Positions 1-8,672 of a DNA stretch of 64,000 bases are shown piece by piece. This stretch comes from Paraburkholderia ultramafica (GTDB taxonomy: Bacteria; Pseudomonadota; Gammaproteobacteria; Burkholderiales; Burkholderiaceae): NCBI RefSeq assembly GCF_902859915.1, contig NZ_CADIKK010000025.1, positions 1 through 64,000 of the forward strand, in the 5' to 3' direction. The notes below the pieces were generated by a model. The model had not been told where the DNA came from. It saw nothing but the letters and a program-made list of their open reading frames with translations, and ran no database searches. Positions within the stretch are counted from its first letter, which is position 1. Each line of letters begins with the position of its first letter. The position numbers and the translations under genes were made by a program.

Positions 1-181
1 GCCGAACTGGAACATCAGCCTGTTCCACTACCGCAACCAGGGCGCGGACTACAGCTCGATCCTGGTCGGCATCCAGGTGCCCGCGAGCGAGACCGAGGCG
101 TTCGAGCGTTTTCTCGCGACCCTCGGCTATCCGAACTGGGAAGAGACCCAAAACCCGGTGTATCGGCTGTTTCTTGCCTGA
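1..181 (+). CDS. ilvA: Threonine ammonia-lyase, C-terminal fragment (5' end outside window)
   Basis: Frame 2 is open from the window edge to a TGA at 179-181 and reads about 59 residues. They include NWNISLFHYRNQGADY and end YPNWEETQNPVYRLFLA. This matches the last regulatory (ACT-like) domain of biosynthetic threonine dehydratase, which ends in a conserved P-x-Y-x-x-FL motif. The enzyme deaminates L-threonine to 2-oxobutyrate, the first step of isoleucine synthesis, and this domain carries the isoleucine feedback site. The catalytic PLP domain lies outside the window, so the gene cannot be judged intact from here. Confidence 0.85.
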   Translation, partial: PNWNISLFHYRNQGADYSSILVGIQVPASETEAFERFLATLGYPNWEETQNPVYRLFLA

Positions 182-204
182 CCTTTTAGGATTGAAACGC
201 GCAG

Positions 205-1107
205 ATGGCTCTTTCGCTTGTCGACAAACTGGTAGTGGCAATCTCGTCGCGCGCGCTGTTCGACTTCGAGGAAGAGAACCGCGTGTACGAGGAAGGCAAC
301 CTTCACGCCTATGAAGCGTTGCAGCGCGACCGGCTGACCGTGCCCGCCAAACCGGGCGTCGCGTTTCCGCTGATCCGCAAGCTACTGGCATTGAACGCGG
401 GCGACCATCGCGTCGAAGTGGTGATCCTCTCGCGCAGCGATCCGATCAGCGGACTGCGCGCGTTTCATTCGTGCCGCGAATACGGACTCACGATCGAGCG
501 CGGCGTCTTCACCCGTGGCCGCGCGCCGTTCGGCTATCTGAAGCCGTTGAACGCGTCGCTGTTTCTGTCCGCGAATCAGCAGGACGTGCGCGACGCGCTG
601 GCCGCCGGATTCCCCGCCGCGCGCGTGTTGCCCGAATCGGCGAAAATGGCGAGCACGTATCCGGACGAAATCCGTATTGCGTTCGACGGCGACGCCGTGC
701 TGTTTTCCGACGAAGCCGAGCGCGTGTTCCAGAAGGATGGCCTGCGTGCCTTCGTCGGCCACGAGATTCACAACAAGGACTTGCCGCTCGCGGACGGTCC
801 GTTAAAGCCGTTGCTCGAAGCACTGCACCGGCTGCAAAAACTCGCGGACCAAGCCGCGCCGATGCATATTCGTACGGCATTGGTGACGGCGCGCTCGGCA
901 CCCGCGCATGAGCGCGCGATCCGCACCCTGATGGCGTGGAACATCGAAATCGACGAAGCGATGTTCCTCGGCGGCCTCGACAAGAGCGCATTCCTGCGCG
1001 AGTTCGAGCCGGACTTTTTCTTCGACGACCAAATTGGCCACTGCGAATCGGCCCGCGTCGTGACGGCGACCGGGCACGTGCTGAGTGGCATCGTGAACGC
1101 ATCATGA
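205..1107 (+). CDS. 5'-nucleotidase (cytosolic 5'-nucleotidase 1 family)
   Basis: A 300-residue soluble protein with no signal peptide. It contains VVILSRSDPISGLRAFHS near residues 73-89, an acidic DGDAVLFSD stretch at 161-169 and a late FFFDDQ. These are features of the bacterial 5'-nucleotidase family (Pfam 5-nucleotidase, HAD-like), which dephosphorylates nucleoside monophosphates. The ATG at 205 lies 23 nt after ilvA. Its stop overlaps the queF start in an ATGA arrangement, so the two are probably translationally coupled. Substrate preference cannot be read from sequence. A link to deazaguanine or purine turnover is suggested only by the queF neighbour. Confidence 0.85.
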   Translation: MALSLVDKLVVAISSRALFDFEEENRVYEEGNLHAYEALQRDRLTVPAKPGVAFPLIRKLLALNAGDHRVEVVILSRSDPISGLRAFHSCREYGLTIERGVFTRGRAPFGYLKPLNASLFLSANQQDVRDALAAGFPAARVLPESAKMASTYPDEIRIAFDGDAVLFSDEAERVFQKDGLRAFVGHEIHNKDLPLADGPLKPLLEALHRLQKLADQAAPMHIRTALVTARSAPAHERAIRTLMAWNIEIDEAMFLGGLDKSAFLREFEPDFFFDDQIGHCESARVVTATGHVLSGIVNAS

Positions 1108-1928
1108 CACCCGAACAATCACCGCTGGGCAAAGCCTCCGCTTACACCGAAAAATATGACGCTTCGCTCCTTTTCCCGATTGCGCGCAGAAATGCGCGCG
1201 AGGCGATCGGAATCGGCGCGCAGTTGCCGTTCTTCGGCACGGACATCTGGAATGCTTACGAGCTGTCCTGGCTGAATGCGCGCGGCAAGCCGCAGATTGC
1301 GGTGGCAACGTTCTTCGTGCCGGCCGAATCGCCGAACATTGTCGAATCGAAGTCGTTCAAGCTCTATCTGGGCTCGTTCGCACAGACGGCGTTCGAGTCG
1401 TTCGAGCTCGTGCGCGACACGATCAAGCGCGATGTGTCCGCGGCTTGTGGCGCGACCGTGTCGGTTCATCTGGCGGGTCCGCACGAGTTCGGCAAGCTAC
1501 GGATGGAAGAGTTCGAAGGTTTGTCGCTGGATCGACTGGATCTGGACACCGACGTCTATCAGCCGGACGCTTCGCTGCTGAGCGCGGCACTCGACGAAGC
1601 CCCGGTCGAAGAAACCTTGTTCTCCAACCTGCTGAAGTCGAACTGTCCTGTGACCGGGCAGCCCGATTGGGGCAGCGTGCAGATTCACTACGTCGGCCCG
1701 CAGATCGATCACGCGGGCTTGCTGCGCTACATCATCTCGTACCGCAATCACACCGGCTTTCATGAGCAGTGTGTCGAGCGGATTTTTATCGATGTGCTGC
1801 AGGCCTGCAAGCCGGTCAAGCTCGCGGTGTATGCGCGCTATACGCGGCGCGGCGGGCTGGATATCAATCCGTTCCGCACGAACTACAATTTGCCGATGCC
1901 GGACAACATGCGTCTGGCCCGGCAGTAA
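1104..1928 (+). CDS. queF: NADPH-dependent 7-cyano-7-deazaguanine reductase
   Basis: The 274-residue protein is a long-form (YqfO/E. coli type) QueF, which reduces preQ0 to preQ1 in queuosine biosynthesis. The family signature ESKSFKLY lies at 81-88. The catalytic cysteine is C181 in SNCPVTGQPDWG, with the conserved proton-donor aspartate at D188. C-terminal elements such as YISYRNHTGFHEQCVE-like and the RRGGLDINPFR segment also fit. The start at 1104 overlaps the stop of the upstream nucleotidase (ATGA), which is preferred over the longer in-frame extension running inside that gene. Length matches the family (about 275-282 residues). Confidence 0.97.
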   Translation: MTPEQSPLGKASAYTEKYDASLLFPIARRNAREAIGIGAQLPFFGTDIWNAYELSWLNARGKPQIAVATFFVPAESPNIVESKSFKLYLGSFAQTAFESFELVRDTIKRDVSAACGATVSVHLAGPHEFGKLRMEEFEGLSLDRLDLDTDVYQPDASLLSAALDEAPVEETLFSNLLKSNCPVTGQPDWGSVQIHYVGPQIDHAGLLRYIISYRNHTGFHEQCVERIFIDVLQACKPVKLAVYARYTRRGGLDINPFRTNYNLPMPDNMRLARQ

Positions 1929-1990
1929 TAAGCGAGCGGCGGGTTGCCGCTAAGGGCAAGCGATGCGGCGCCCTCAGCGAACCCAACGCT

Positions 1991-2383
1991 TTAAGCCGCC
2001 GGCTTTTTATAAGCGACGCAGTCCACTTCGACCCGGCAGTCGATCACCATCGACGACACCACGCAGGCCCGCGCCGGCGGATTGTCGCCGAAGTACTCGC
2101 GGAACACCTTGTTGAACGACGCGAAGTCACGCGGATCGTCGAGCCACACGCCGCAGCGGACCACATGCTCCGCGCCATACCCGGCTTCCTTCAGAATGGC
2201 GAACACGTTCTGAATCGCCTTGTGCGATTGCTCGACGATGCCGCCATTGATCACTTCGCCGTTTTCCATCGGTGTCTGACCGGACACGAACAGCCAGCCG
2301 TCCGCTTCGACCGCGCGTGCAAACGGCATATGCTGACCGCCCGTTCCCTTTCCGCCTTCAACGCCATATCGCTTCATCATCAC
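1991..2383 (-). CDS. RidA/YjgF-family enamine/imine deaminase
   Basis: A 130-residue protein of the Rid superfamily, with the characteristic SGQTP, GGIVEQSHKAIQN and RACVVSSMVIDCRVEVDCVAY segments. The conserved arginine of RARCxV-like motifs is present (ARACVV). RidA-type enzymes hydrolyse reactive enamine or imine intermediates released by PLP enzymes. It lies 70 nt downstream of a D-aminoacylase gene on the same strand. Opposite the regulator is a PLP-dependent D-amino-acid deaminase, so removing iminium products of D-amino-acid breakdown is a reasonable role, though inferred. Three consecutive ATG codons open the frame (2375-2383), so the exact start is uncertain by up to two residues. 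Confidence 0.85.
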   Translation of the reverse strand: MMMKRYGVEGGKGTGGQHMPFARAVEADGWLFVSGQTPMENGEVINGGIVEQSHKAIQNVFAILKEAGYGAEHVVRCGVWLDDPRDFASFNKVFREYFGDNPPARACVVSSMVIDCRVEVDCVAYKKPAA

Positions 2384-2453
2384 ACTCCTTAAAAAGTCCG
2401 GCGCGCGTTCCGCACAATCGCCGCGCGCGCCGCAATCAATCGATCAAAAAATT

Positions 2454-3935
2454 TCAGAACGCGCCGTGCGCATCGCCCTTCGACGCCGCGCCGCGCGCCA
2501 CGAAGTGACCGGCGCGCTCGCCTGTCACCGCGCCATCACGGTATGACAACACGCCGTTCACCCAGACCGCGTCGATGCCGTCCGCCGCTTGCTGCGGCTT
2601 CTCGAACGTCGCCGCGTCGCGCACTTTGTCCGGGCTGAACAGCACCAGGTCGGCGTGATAGCCGATGTGCACTTCGCCACGCTTCGCCAAGCCGAAGCGC
2701 CGCGCCGACAGACTGGTCATCTTGCGCACCGCCTCTTCGAGCGGCAACAGACCGGCGTCGCGCGCGTAATGGCCGAGCACGCGCGGAAACGCGCCCCACA
2801 AGCGCGGATGCGGCAGCGGGTCGTTCGGCAGGCCGTCCGAGCCGACCATCGTCGCGGGATGCGAGAGGATGCGCCGCACGTCCTCTTCTGACATGTTGTG
2901 ATACACCGCGCCCGCCGGTTGCAAACGCTTGCCCGCTTCCTGCTGCGAGACGCCCCACTGCGCGGCAATCTCCTTCACCAACTTGCCCGCCATCTCCGGA
3001 TGCGGCTCGGACCACGTGATCGTGATGTCGATGTCGCCCGTCACCTGCTTCAGGTCGAGCGTCGACGAACTGCGGTTGTACGGATAGCAATCGCAACCGA
3101 TCGGCTGCATCCGCCGCGCGCCTTCGAGCGAGTTCAGCACCTCTTCACTGCGCCCCCAGTTCGACGGTCCCGCGCACTTCAAATGCGAGATCACCACCGG
3201 CACATGCGCGTGACGGCCGACGCGGTACGCTTCGTCCATCGCGTCAAGAATCGCGTCGAATTCGGTGCGCATGTGCGTCGTGTACAACGCACCGGCCGCG
3301 GCGAGGGGCTCAGCCAAAGCCATCACTTCCTCGGTCGGCGCGGCGAACGCCGAACCGTACGCGAGTCCCGAACTCAGACCCAGCGCGCCGTTGGCCAACG
3401 CCTCTTCGAGCTGCGCGCGCATGCCTTCGATTTCCTGCGGAGTCGCCGCGCGATCGAGCCGGTCCATCTGATTGCTGCGCAACGCCGTATGTCCGATCAA
3501 CGCGCCGACGTTCACCGCCGGACGCGCGGCGTTCACCGCTTGCACGTACTCGGCAAAGGTCGGGTACTGGAACGCGTCGCGCTCGCCGAGCAGGTTCATC
3601 GGATCGGGCGGGTCGCCCTTCAGCGCAACCGGTGCCGCGCTGATGCCGCAATTGCCGACGATCACCGTCGTCACGCCTTGGGTGATCTTCGGCAGCATTT
3701 GCGGCGAGCGGATCACGTGCGTGTCGTCGTGCGTGTGGACGTCGATGAAGCCCGGCGCCAACGCGCGGCCCTCGGCCTCGATCACCTCTTCGGCGAGCCA
3801 GTTCGACAGATTGCCGATCGCGACGATGCGCCCGTCGCGGATCGCGACGTCGCGCTCGACAGGCGGCGCGCCCGTGCCGTCATACAGTTGCACGCCGACG
3901 ATCAGCGTATCGGCGGCTTCGGGATGCGAGTGCAT
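2454..3935 (-). CDS. N-acyl-D-amino-acid deacylase (D-aminoacylase, amidohydrolase family)
   Basis: The 493-residue amidohydrolase hydrolyses N-acyl-D-amino acids to the free D-amino acid and a fatty or acetic acid. Metal-ligand residues line up with the characterised Alcaligenes D-aminoacylase: H67 and H69 in GFIDVHTHDD, the bridging C96 in GNCG, H221 in TTHMRTE, H251 in VISHLKC and D367 in VGSDGLP. Length is typical of the family (about 480-500). It sits between a RidA-family gene and an RpiR regulator, all on the minus strand and closely spaced (3-nt gap to the regulator stop), so probably one operon. No signal peptide is visible, so it should be cytoplasmic. Confidence 0.93.
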   Translation of the reverse strand: MHSHPEAADTLIVGVQLYDGTGAPPVERDVAIRDGRIVAIGNLSNWLAEEVIEAEGRALAPGFIDVHTHDDTHVIRSPQMLPKITQGVTTVIVGNCGISAAPVALKGDPPDPMNLLGERDAFQYPTFAEYVQAVNAARPAVNVGALIGHTALRSNQMDRLDRAATPQEIEGMRAQLEEALANGALGLSSGLAYGSAFAAPTEEVMALAEPLAAAGALYTTHMRTEFDAILDAMDEAYRVGRHAHVPVVISHLKCAGPSNWGRSEEVLNSLEGARRMQPIGCDCYPYNRSSSTLDLKQVTGDIDITITWSEPHPEMAGKLVKEIAAQWGVSQQEAGKRLQPAGAVYHNMSEEDVRRILSHPATMVGSDGLPNDPLPHPRLWGAFPRVLGHYARDAGLLPLEEAVRKMTSLSARRFGLAKRGEVHIGYHADLVLFSPDKVRDAATFEKPQQAADGIDAVWVNGVLSYRDGAVTGERAGHFVARGAASKGDAHGAF

Positions 3936-3938
3936 GGA

Positions 3939-4829
3939 TCAGTCTCCTAACGGTTGTCGATCGCCGCCGCCGCGGTGCGTGTCGAGTGCGTGCTTCATGC
4001 GGCGCAGCAATTCGCGGCTCTCGTCACCCTGACTGACGGCAAGCTCGGTGACGAGCACATCGAGCGCCATCATCATCGCGTAGCGCGACGACGACGGCTT
4101 GTAAATGAAATCGGTCTCGAACGCGACGATCGGGATCACCCAGTCGGCGAGCCTCGCCAATGGCGACGCCGGCGCGGTCAGCGCGATCACCGTCGCACCG
4201 TAGCTGCGCGCGATCTTGCAGTTCTCGACCATCTCGGGCACGCGCCCGGTGGTCGACAACGCGATCACCACGCACTCGCGCGATACCGTGCTCGCCACCA
4301 TACGCTGCAACAGGCCGTCCTGATAGGTGGCGACCGGCCTGCCGAGGCGCACGAGCCGAAAGCGCATCTCGTCGGCGAGCGCGGTCGAGCCGCCGCCCAT
4401 GCCGAACACGTAGATCATCCGCGCCGCGCGCAATGCGGCCGCCGCTGCGCCGAGCGGCGCCTGGCGCAGCAACTGATGGTTATGGGCCAGCGCGGTTTGC
4501 AGTTCGTCGAACACGCGGGTCGCGATCGGCTCGGGCGCGTCGCTGGACTGGCCCGGCTGCAGGAAGCGCTGACCGACCGCGGCCGCCTGCGCGAGCCGCA
4601 GCTTCAGCTCGCGCACATCGCGGCAGCCCACCGCCTTGGCAAAGCGCGTCACGGTTGCGACACTCACCTCGGCCTGCTGCGCGAGCGCGCCGATGCTGGC
4701 GCGCGATGCGCCCGTCAGATCGTCGAGGATCAGCGCGGCGACCTTGCGTTCGGCCGAGCGCAGTTCCGGCGCGCATTCGGCGATGCGCGCGACGATGTCG
4801 AAAGCCAGCGGTTCGGCGGTTGAGTTCAT
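3939..4829 (-). CDS. MurR/RpiR-family transcriptional regulator (HTH-SIS)
   Basis: A 296-residue regulator with an N-terminal HTH_6 domain (about residues 8-80, recognition segment AEVSVATVTRFAKAVG) and a C-terminal SIS sugar/ligand-binding domain starting near VFGMGGGSTALADE. I chose the ATG at 4829 because it opens the normal RpiR N-terminus. An upstream in-frame extension to 4922 has no homology and would run into the divergent promoter region. It is the first gene of the D-aminoacylase/RidA operon and faces the D-amino-acid deaminase. It probably controls both directions in response to a D-amino acid or derivative, although known relatives bind phosphosugars. The ligand is therefore unknown. 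Confidence 0.88.
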   Translation of the reverse strand: MNSTAEPLAFDIVARIAECAPELRSAERKVAALILDDLTGASRASIGALAQQAEVSVATVTRFAKAVGCRDVRELKLRLAQAAAVGQRFLQPGQSSDAPEPIATRVFDELQTALAHNHQLLRQAPLGAAAAALRAARMIYVFGMGGGSTALADEMRFRLVRLGRPVATYQDGLLQRMVASTVSRECVVIALSTTGRVPEMVENCKIARSYGATVIALTAPASPLARLADWVIPIVAFETDFIYKPSSSRYAMMMALDVLVTELAVSQGDESRELLRRMKHALDTHRGGGDRQPLGD

Positions 4830-4988
4830 GGCAGACTGTGGGCGGTCGCGCGAAGGCTCACCGCGAAGGCTTACAACAAGCCTCCGGAAAGCCGTGGTAC
4901 TAAATAACATTTCTCCGGCCATCGTACTTTCGGTAACATGGTAAAGTCAAATTTGATTCAATTTAACTGGACGATGGAGCAAGGAGAC
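4830..4988. promoter_or_regulatory. Divergent control region of the D-amino-acid locus
   Basis: This 159-bp region separates the divergent RpiR regulator and deaminase genes. It becomes AT-rich from about 4900. It contains a perfect 10-bp palindrome (TCAAATTTGA, 4947-4956) and two TAACAT words (about 4910 and 4934). A strong ribosome binding site, AAGGAGA, lies at 4981-4987 in front of the ATG at 4989. These are candidate regulator sites, but I could not assign a sigma-70 promoter with confidence. Confidence 0.4.
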
Positions 4989-6266
4989 ATGAAAGTTACA
5001 AACTATCAAGGCGCGACGATTGATCCTTATAGCAAGGGCTTGGGCATGGTTCCGGGCGCCAGCATCCAGCTCAAGGACGCCGCGCGCCTCGAATGGAACC
5101 TGCTCAACGAGGACGTGAGCCTGCCGGCCGCCGTGCTGTACGCGGACCGTGTGGAGCACAACCTGAAGTGGATGCAGGCGTTCGTCGCGCAATACGGCGT
5201 CAAGCTCGCGCCGCACGGCAAGACCACCATGGCGCCGCAACTGTTTCGCCGTCAGCTCGAAACCGGCGCGTGGGGCATCACGCTCGCCACCGCGCATCAG
5301 GTGCGCGCGGCGTATCACGGCGGCGTCTCGCGAATCCTGATGGCCAACCAGCTGGTCGGCCGCCGCAACATGATGATGATCGCCGAGTTGCTGAGCGACC
5401 CGGACTTCGAATTCTTCTGTCTCGTCGATTCGGTCGAAGGCGTCGAGCAGCTCGGAGAGTTCTTCACCTCGGTGAAGAAGCCCCTGCAAGTGCTGCTCGA
5501 ACTCGGCGTGCCGGGTGGCCGCACGGGCGTGCGCGACGCCGCGCAGCGCAGCGCGGTGCTCGATGCGATCGCACGCTATCCGGACATGCTGAAGCTCGCC
5601 GGTGTCGAGTTGTACGAGGGCGTGCTGAAGGAAGAACACGAAGTGCGCGAGTTCCTGCAAAACGCGGTTGCGGTTACGCGCGCGCTCGTCGAAGAGGGGC
5701 GTTTCGCACGTACGCCGGCGGTGCTGTCGGGCGCGGGTTCGGCCTGGTACGACGTGGTCGCGGAAGAATTCGTGAAGGCGTCGGAGACCGGCAAGGTCGA
5801 AGTCGTGCTGCGTCCCGGCTGCTATCTGACGCACGACGTCGGCATCTATCGCAAGGCGCAGACGGACATCTTCGCGCGCAATCCGGTCGCGAAGAAAATG
5901 GGCGAAGGCCTGCTCCCGGCGCTGCATTTGTGGGCCTACGTGCAGTCGATTCCCGAGCCGGATCGCGCGATCATCGGGCTCGGCAAGCGCGACTCCGCCT
6001 TCGATGCGGGCATGCCGGAACCGGCGCGTCACTATCGTCCGGGCAGCGAAGCGCCACGCGATATCGCGGCGAGCGAAGGCTGGGAGGTTTTCGGCTTGAT
6101 GGATCAGCACGCGTATCTGCGGATTCCCGCAGGCGCCGATCTGAAAGTGGGCGACATGATCGCGTTCGACATCTCGCACCCGTGTCTGACGTTCGACAAG
6201 TGGCGTCAGGTGCTGGTGGTCGATCCGGCGTATCGCGTCACGGATGTGATCGAAACGTTCTTTTGA
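4989..6266 (+). CDS. D-amino-acid deaminase / D-serine dehydratase-like PLP enzyme (alanine racemase fold)
   Basis: A 425-residue fold-type III PLP enzyme of the D-threonine aldolase/D-serine dehydratase (DSD1-like) group. The PLP lysine is K78 in APHGKTTM. The C-terminal metal site reads H397-P-C399 (ISHPCLTFDKW), the His-x-Cys pattern of zinc-dependent D-serine dehydratases rather than the His-x-Asp of D-threonine aldolases. It should deaminate a D-hydroxy-amino acid to a 2-oxo acid and ammonia. The ATG at 4989 is preferred because AAGGAGA directly precedes it; upstream in-frame ATGs at 4938 and 4974 lack this. It is divergent from the RpiR/D-aminoacylase/RidA operon, giving a coherent D-amino-acid catabolic locus. 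Confidence 0.88.
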   Translation: MKVTNYQGATIDPYSKGLGMVPGASIQLKDAARLEWNLLNEDVSLPAAVLYADRVEHNLKWMQAFVAQYGVKLAPHGKTTMAPQLFRRQLETGAWGITLATAHQVRAAYHGGVSRILMANQLVGRRNMMMIAELLSDPDFEFFCLVDSVEGVEQLGEFFTSVKKPLQVLLELGVPGGRTGVRDAAQRSAVLDAIARYPDMLKLAGVELYEGVLKEEHEVREFLQNAVAVTRALVEEGRFARTPAVLSGAGSAWYDVVAEEFVKASETGKVEVVLRPGCYLTHDVGIYRKAQTDIFARNPVAKKMGEGLLPALHLWAYVQSIPEPDRAIIGLGKRDSAFDAGMPEPARHYRPGSEAPRDIAASEGWEVFGLMDQHAYLRIPAGADLKVGDMIAFDISHPCLTFDKWRQVLVVDPAYRVTDVIETFF

Positions 6267-6401
6267 TCTTGCCGCGAACGGCGCGCTTTGCGGCAATGCG
6301 GCGCGCCGTTTGCGGTGATGCTGGCTGAGTGGGGCGGGTGTTCTTCGGCGCGGTCAGCGAGTCAGCGGGCCGACGCTCAACGCGCTGGAGAGCGCCGCGA
6401 A

Positions 6402-6905
6402 TCAGGACTGGCGCGCCGCCCCGCTATCCGCCGTTTCAGCCCGCGGCCCAACTTCCGCGCCAGCGGCGCTCGCGCTGGCCGCCACTTCGCCGATCCTCAC
6501 TTCGAGCATCTTCAGAGCACCCGACAGCGCGCCCAACACGTCATCCGGCAACGCGGCCATCGTGTCGTGCAGAAACGCGTTGCGACGCGGCAAGCTCGCT
6601 TCAGTCGCCGACTGCCCCGCTTGCGTCAAACGCACATTGGTCACGCGGTTATCGCGCGTATCCATGCTGCGCGCAATCCAGCCCAATCCTTCCAGCGTTT
6701 TCAACTGCCGCGTGAGCGCGCCCGGATCGACCCGCAGGCGCTCGACCAGGCGCTTCTGCGACGACTCGCCCGCCTGCTCGTGCAACGCGAGCAGAATGCG
6801 CCAGCGCGGCAACGGATGGCCGACGTGCGCCTCGAATGCCGACATGAACGCCCGATAAGTGCGGCCAAATTGCTGCATGACGGCGACGCGGTCCTGTTCT
6901 TCCAT
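6402..6905 (-). CDS. MarR-family transcriptional regulator
   Basis: A 167-residue winged-helix regulator. The central segment (RWRILLALHEQAGESSQ, RLRVDPGALTRQLKTLE, GWIARSMDTRDNRVTNVRL) is the MarR DNA-binding domain, including the wing DxRDNR motif. The ATG at 6905 is used; the frame could also open at a TTG at 6920. It lies 32 nt downstream of a DHA2 efflux pump on the same strand, so it is probably co-transcribed with the pump. MarR proteins usually repress such pumps and release DNA on binding aromatic drugs; that role is inferred here. The C-terminal tail after about residue 145 is alanine-rich and probably unstructured. Confidence 0.9.
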   Translation of the reverse strand: MEEQDRVAVMQQFGRTYRAFMSAFEAHVGHPLPRWRILLALHEQAGESSQKRLVERLRVDPGALTRQLKTLEGLGWIARSMDTRDNRVTNVRLTQAGQSATEASLPRRNAFLHDTMAALPDDVLGALSGALKMLEVRIGEVAASASAAGAEVGPRAETADSGAARQS

Positions 6906-6937
6906 GATCTGTTCAGTCAAACGGTGAGTCTAAATAA

Positions 6938-8533
6938 TCAGTCCGCGTGAATCACGGGCTCGAGCTTGCGCTGGAGCTTGATCGGCGGCACGCGGCGGCT
7001 TTGCCACACGGACACCACGGCGATGATCGCCGCCATCGCAAGACCCAGATGAATCGCCCCGACCAGCGCCTCGCGCGCGCTTTCGAGCAGCATCGCACCG
7101 TTGTGGCCCGCATGGGTCAACTGGTCGACCAGGGTGGTCTGTGCGTCCCGATTGATCAGGATTTGTGGATCGCCGAGATCGGTGAACCAATGCGACGCGT
7201 TGGCATTGTCGAGCGCGCTGCGCACGCCGCTCGCGTACAGGTGGCTAACCAGCGTGCCGGTCAGCGCGGTGCCGATCATGCCGCCGATCATCCGCAGTGA
7301 CTGCAGCAGCGCCGTCGCGATGCCGAGGTGTTCGCGGCCGGCCGTCTGCTGCGCGAAGATCGTCAGGTTCGGCATCACGAAACCGAGCCCCAGCCCGCCG
7401 ACCACCATGAACGACATCAGCACCCATTGCTGCATCGAACGCGTCGCGGCGACAATGCCGAGGCACGACAACGCCACCAGCGAAAAGCCGATGTACAGCA
7501 TCAGATTCGGATTGCTCACGCGCGAAACGATGCGGCCGTTGGCGATGCTGCCGATCGTGATGAACACGACCAGCGGCGTGATGACGAGCCCCGCCTCTTT
7601 CGGCGACATCCCGAAGCCGCCCTGGAACAGCAGCGGCGCGTAAAACAGCATCGAGAACATCGTGAAGCCGCCCAGCACGGCGAGTGTGAAGAGCGCGGCG
7701 AGACTCCGGTTGCGAAACATGTCCACCGGCAGGATCGCCGTCGGGCAGCGCTTTTCCCACTGCCACAGCGCGTAAGCGGACGCGACGCTCAGCGCGAGCA
7801 GCGCGAACGCGCTCAGGGTCACGCCATGCTTCGGCAGCAACTCAACGAACAACTGCAGCGAGCCGAGCGCCACCGCGATCAGCAGCGCGCCGGGCCAGTC
7901 GAGCCGCATCTTGCCCTCATGCTCGACGTGCCGCAGATGCGGCAGGAAGCGCCAGACGAAAAACAGTGACAACAGTCCGACCGGCAGATTCACATAGAAG
8001 ACCGAGCGCCAGCCGTAGTACTGCGTGAGAAAGCCGCCGAGCGACGGCCCCACCGCGTTCGCAATGCCGAACGCCGAACTCATCAGCACCTGCCAGCGCA
8101 GACGCACGACCGAATCGGGGAACAGATCGGGAATGCAGGCGAACGCGGTGCCGACCAGCATCCCGCCGCCGATGCCCTGCAAGCCGCGCGCAAGCACGAG
8201 AAACAACATGTTGTCGGCCGCGCCGCACAGCACCGACGCTGCAGTGAACACGACGATCGACGCGATCACAAAGGGCTTGCGCCCGTAGTAATCGCCGAGG
8301 CGGCCGAAAATCGGCACAGTAATCACCGAGGTCAGCAGATACGACGTGGCGACCCACGCGTAAAGCTCGAAGCCCCTCAGTTCGGACACGATGGTGGGCA
8401 GCGCGGTGCCGACCACGGTCTGGTCGAGCGCGACCAGCATCGTGACGAACGAAATGCCGAGCATTGCCAGCAAGGATTCACGGAAGGGTAAAACTTGCCC
8501 ACTCGAGTGGTGGGCCGCGGTATGGACAGCCAT
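6938..8533 (-). CDS. DHA2-family MFS drug efflux transporter (14 TM)
   Basis: The 531-residue inner-membrane protein shows the 14-helix DHA2 pattern. Helix 1 carries LDQTVVGTALPTI, matching motif D1 of drug/proton antiporters. GRLGDYYGRKP is the MFS loop 2-3 motif, and GGFLTQYYGWRSVFYVNLPVG is the family motif C/helix 5 region. No fusion protein or outer-membrane partner gene is adjacent. It precedes a MarR regulator on the same strand (32-nt gap), forming a likely two-gene efflux operon. The ATG at 8533 has no clear Shine-Dalgarno site, so the start could lie slightly downstream. Substrates cannot be deduced. Confidence 0.92.
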   Translation of the reverse strand: MAVHTAAHHSSGQVLPFRESLLAMLGISFVTMLVALDQTVVGTALPTIVSELRGFELYAWVATSYLLTSVITVPIFGRLGDYYGRKPFVIASIVVFTAASVLCGAADNMLFLVLARGLQGIGGGMLVGTAFACIPDLFPDSVVRLRWQVLMSSAFGIANAVGPSLGGFLTQYYGWRSVFYVNLPVGLLSLFFVWRFLPHLRHVEHEGKMRLDWPGALLIAVALGSLQLFVELLPKHGVTLSAFALLALSVASAYALWQWEKRCPTAILPVDMFRNRSLAALFTLAVLGGFTMFSMLFYAPLLFQGGFGMSPKEAGLVITPLVVFITIGSIANGRIVSRVSNPNLMLYIGFSLVALSCLGIVAATRSMQQWVLMSFMVVGGLGLGFVMPNLTIFAQQTAGREHLGIATALLQSLRMIGGMIGTALTGTLVSHLYASGVRSALDNANASHWFTDLGDPQILINRDAQTTLVDQLTHAGHNGAMLLESAREALVGAIHLGLAMAAIIAVVSVWQSRRVPPIKLQRKLEPVIHAD

Positions 8534-8672
8534 TTTTGATGGAGCAACAGTTGACTCGTCAAAAGATCGGGAATCATACCACGCTGCGTCGCTCTAAGCG
8601 GGACGCGCCGCCGCGTTTCACGGCGCCGGCAATCGACCGAAGAATGCACACAACATGACGCCAGGGAGGCCC

